A stretch of 64,000 bases of DNA. Source: Flavobacterium laiguense. Lineage in GTDB: Bacteria > Bacteroidota > Bacteroidia > Flavobacteriales > Flavobacteriaceae. Position numbers and translations under genes: made by a program. The notes under the pieces were generated by a model. That model saw only the letters and a list, made by a program, of their open reading frames with translations. It did no database searches and had not been told where the DNA came from. Location: assembly GCF_003097655.1 (NCBI RefSeq), contig NZ_QCZH01000007.1, forward strand, positions 62,001-126,000, in the 5' to 3' direction. Shown piece by piece: positions 62,786 to 64,000 of this stretch. The number at the start of each line of letters is the position of its first letter. Within the stretch, counting starts at the first letter, position 1.

Positions 62786-63160
62786 TTAATCTGAAATCTT
62801 CGTAACCGTTCCTTTTTGTTTCGAATCGACGCCTACCATTCCAAATTCAAAGGTATAGGAATTTTTCGTAGTTGTCAAAATTTTCATATCAATCGCTTTC
62901 TCTTCCGCTTTGTTTTTGGGGTGTTTCTTTTGTAAAACATACTCGCAATCATTCACCCAACGAATTGTGGAAGTGTCTGTTTTACCTTCAAAAGTCTCAA
63001 TCTCAATACTGTCATTGCGTTCAAATAACGTTGTTTTTTTAACGCCGTCTATTTCAAAGTCAAACTTAAATTTCCCTGTTTTAAAGTCGGCACAGTTGCG
63101 TTCTGCATTATAGCAGGACATTAGAAGCAATACAGGTAAGAGTAAGGTTATTTTTTTCAT
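62786..63160 (-). CDS. small lipoprotein of unknown function, 124 aa
   Basis: The lipoprotein signal MKKITLLLPVLLLMSC places the lipid cysteine at C16. The rest is a compact beta-rich domain (CADFKTGKFKFDFEIDGVKKTTLFERNDSIEIETFEGKTDTSTIRWVNDCEYVLQKKHP) with three further cysteines-containing stretches that might form a disulfide. I recognise no named domain. It is transcribed towards TerC, with a gap of about 57 bases; a shared transcript is possible. Confidence 0.82.
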   Translation of the reverse strand: MKKITLLLPVLLLMSCYNAERNCADFKTGKFKFDFEIDGVKKTTLFERNDSIEIETFEGKTDTSTIRWVNDCEYVLQKKHPKNKAEEKAIDMKILTTTKNSYTFEFGMVGVDSKQKGTVTKISD

Positions 63161-63179
63161 TTTTATTAGTTTTATTTTT

Positions 63180-63336
63180 ATTTGGGCCTAATCCAGCTGT
63201 TCGTTGCAACTCCTCGGTCTATCCCCTTTTTTTCTAATGCCCCAAAATGAGCTTCCTTTGGTCGCTCTTTTGGGGCAAGAAAAAATAGGGTTTAGCCCTG
63301 TGGGGTTTTCACTTCCATCTGGGGCAGTATATTAGT
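63180..63336. repeat. Flavobacterial-style intergenic repeat with GCCCCAAAA hairpin
   Basis: GCCCCAAAATGAGC and GCTCTTTTGGGGC (about 63239-63276) form a strong hairpin. GC-richer blocks GGGCCTAATCCAGCTGTTCG and AGCCCTGTGGGGTTTTCACT flank it. No ORF is present. It resembles the dispersed GGGCCTAATCC elements seen after genes in many Flavobacterium genomes; no second copy is in this window. Confidence 0.5.
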
Positions 63337-63378
63337 TATTAGCAATTAGTCATTTTCTTTTGCCATTTATATTGCTCA

Positions 63379-63954
63379 TTATTTCAATCTTCTAAATTCT
63401 TCTTCCGTAAAATTTTTAATCGTTTTCTCTTGAGCAAATTTAGTGGCATTATAACTATTCGATTTGTTTTTAGGAATGGATAAACTATCCCAATCACTAT
63501 TTTTTAGTTGTTTGGAATAAAAAACAATTTGCCCAATATGATACGGATAATGTGCTAGTTGTCTGTTGATGGCTTCAATTACCGTATGTCCCTCGTTCCG
63601 AATGTAAATAATCTCCAAAAGCAGCTCGGGTTGTAAACTTTCTAAAGCTCCGAAGAAACAATTCCAGCCGGCATTCCAAGCGGTCAATACTTCTTCTTTT
63701 GTTTGTAAATCATTTTCAAATTCAGCATCGCGATTTCTCGTTTCTTTTTCGCCATCGGTGGTTAGGAAATTCGTCCAACGCGAGAGCATATTTCCCGAAA
63801 GATGTTTTACAATTACGGCAATGCTATTTGTGTCATTGTTTACAGCCACAAAAAGTTGTTCTGGTTCTAGTTGCTCCATTGCTTTTTCTCCAAGCATTTT
63901 ATAGTAGAGAAATTGTTTTTTTACGCTTTCAAGGTAAGAGGTAGTTGCATTCAT
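63379..63954 (-). CDS. DUF1572 / DinB-like four-helix protein
   Basis: The 191-residue protein matches the DinB-like superfamily: LESVKKQFLYYKMLGEKAMEQL, SIAVIVKHLSGNMLSRWTNFLTTDGE (first metal histidine) and INRQLAHYPYHIGQIVFYSKQL (further histidines). This histidine triad usually binds a divalent metal such as nickel or zinc. The family includes thiol-dependent enzymes, but no substrate is known for this one. It may follow another gene by 2 bases, whose end is just visible at the window edge. Confidence 0.88.
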   Translation of the reverse strand: MNATTSYLESVKKQFLYYKMLGEKAMEQLEPEQLFVAVNNDTNSIAVIVKHLSGNMLSRWTNFLTTDGEKETRNRDAEFENDLQTKEEVLTAWNAGWNCFFGALESLQPELLLEIIYIRNEGHTVIEAINRQLAHYPYHIGQIVFYSKQLKNSDWDSLSIPKNKSNSYNATKFAQEKTIKNFTEEEFRRLK

Positions 63955-63956
63955 GA

Positions 63957-64000
63957 TTACTCAATTTTTATATCATATTTATCCAAAAGACCAACGATTC
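63957..64000 (-). CDS. possible C-terminal end of an upstream gene (partial)
   Basis: On the minus strand the frame from the window edge reads IVGLLDKYDIKIE and then TAA at 63957-63959, only two bases before the DUF1572 start. The short peptide looks protein-like and the spacing suggests an operon partner, but 14 codons are not enough to be sure. Confidence 0.3.
   Translation of the reverse strand, partial: IVGLLDKYDIKIE

Noticed and set aside
1-64000. tRNA or rRNA genes
   Set aside because: I saw no cloverleaf-like stretch with the conserved T-loop sequence and no rRNA-like conserved segments; short tRNAs could still be missed by eye.

Overview
The window looks like chromosome of a Flavobacterium-type member of the Bacteroidota. 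The DNA is AT-rich, SusC/SusD and TonB-dependent receptors abound, lipoproteins carry acidic residues right after the lipobox cysteine, and several promoters fit the Bacteroidota TTG / TAnnTTTG pattern. No rRNA, tRNA, CRISPR array or intact insertion sequence was found.

Region 1 (1-10621) is a polysaccharide utilization locus that reads as a laminarin / beta-1,3-glucan system. It has a SusC transporter (cut by the left edge), SusD, a two-PKD surface glycan-binding lipoprotein, a PKD-GH16 lipoprotein, a GH3 beta-glucosidase and a small secreted GH16. Region 2 (10622-24409) is housekeeping: an ECF sigma factor with a 47-residue gene behind it, an endonuclease III without Fe-S cysteines, a Bcp peroxiredoxin, an unrecognised 486-residue protein, a PhnP-like metallohydrolase, a carboxylesterase, a dihydroorotase-like protein that has lost its metal ligands, a BatA/vWA protein, a lactonase, a DEAD-box helicase and a response regulator.

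Region 3 (24053-33172) centres on an apparent exopolysaccharide locus: HEAT-repeat membrane protein, two tandem processive GT2 synthases and a YaiO-like outer-membrane protein in one operon, with two paralogous response regulators downstream. The 3' side is decaying DNA: a broken DUF4838 gene, an IS982-like remnant and the tail of a TIGR02757 paralog whose intact copy lies 8 kb away. Region 4 (33173-41258) holds TIGR02757, a LolD-type ATPase with a repeat-like in-frame insertion, small membrane/lipoproteins, a DUF937 gene with a partial duplicate, serA, serC, an acyl-CoA reductase and a ferredoxin.

Region 5 (41259-53867) has two paralogous TonB receptors around a methyltransferase, YchF, a secreted hypothetical protein, a FIST protein next to a hybrid histidine kinase, and an FMN reductase. 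Region 6 (54099-64000) has parE and parC with a DUF1016/YhcG PDDEXK nuclease wedged between them, an alpha/beta hydrolase - ECF sigma - membrane protein operon, TerC, a lipoprotein and a DUF1572/DinB-like protein.

Intergenic DNA is rich in repeats. The clearest is a 202-bp element without an ORF, present twice in opposite orientation (34800-35001 and 49542-49742), with inverted ends and flanking direct repeats, i.e. MITE-like. Others are a ~53-bp tandem array, a hairpin family built on ATCGCCAT/ATGGCGAT, an 18-bp palindrome and long imperfect inverted repeats. The best candidates for unusual biology are the HEAT/GT2/GT2/YaiO operon, the nuclease inside the topoisomerase IV operon with three hairpins in its coding sequence, the dihydroorotase pseudoenzyme and the MITE-like element.
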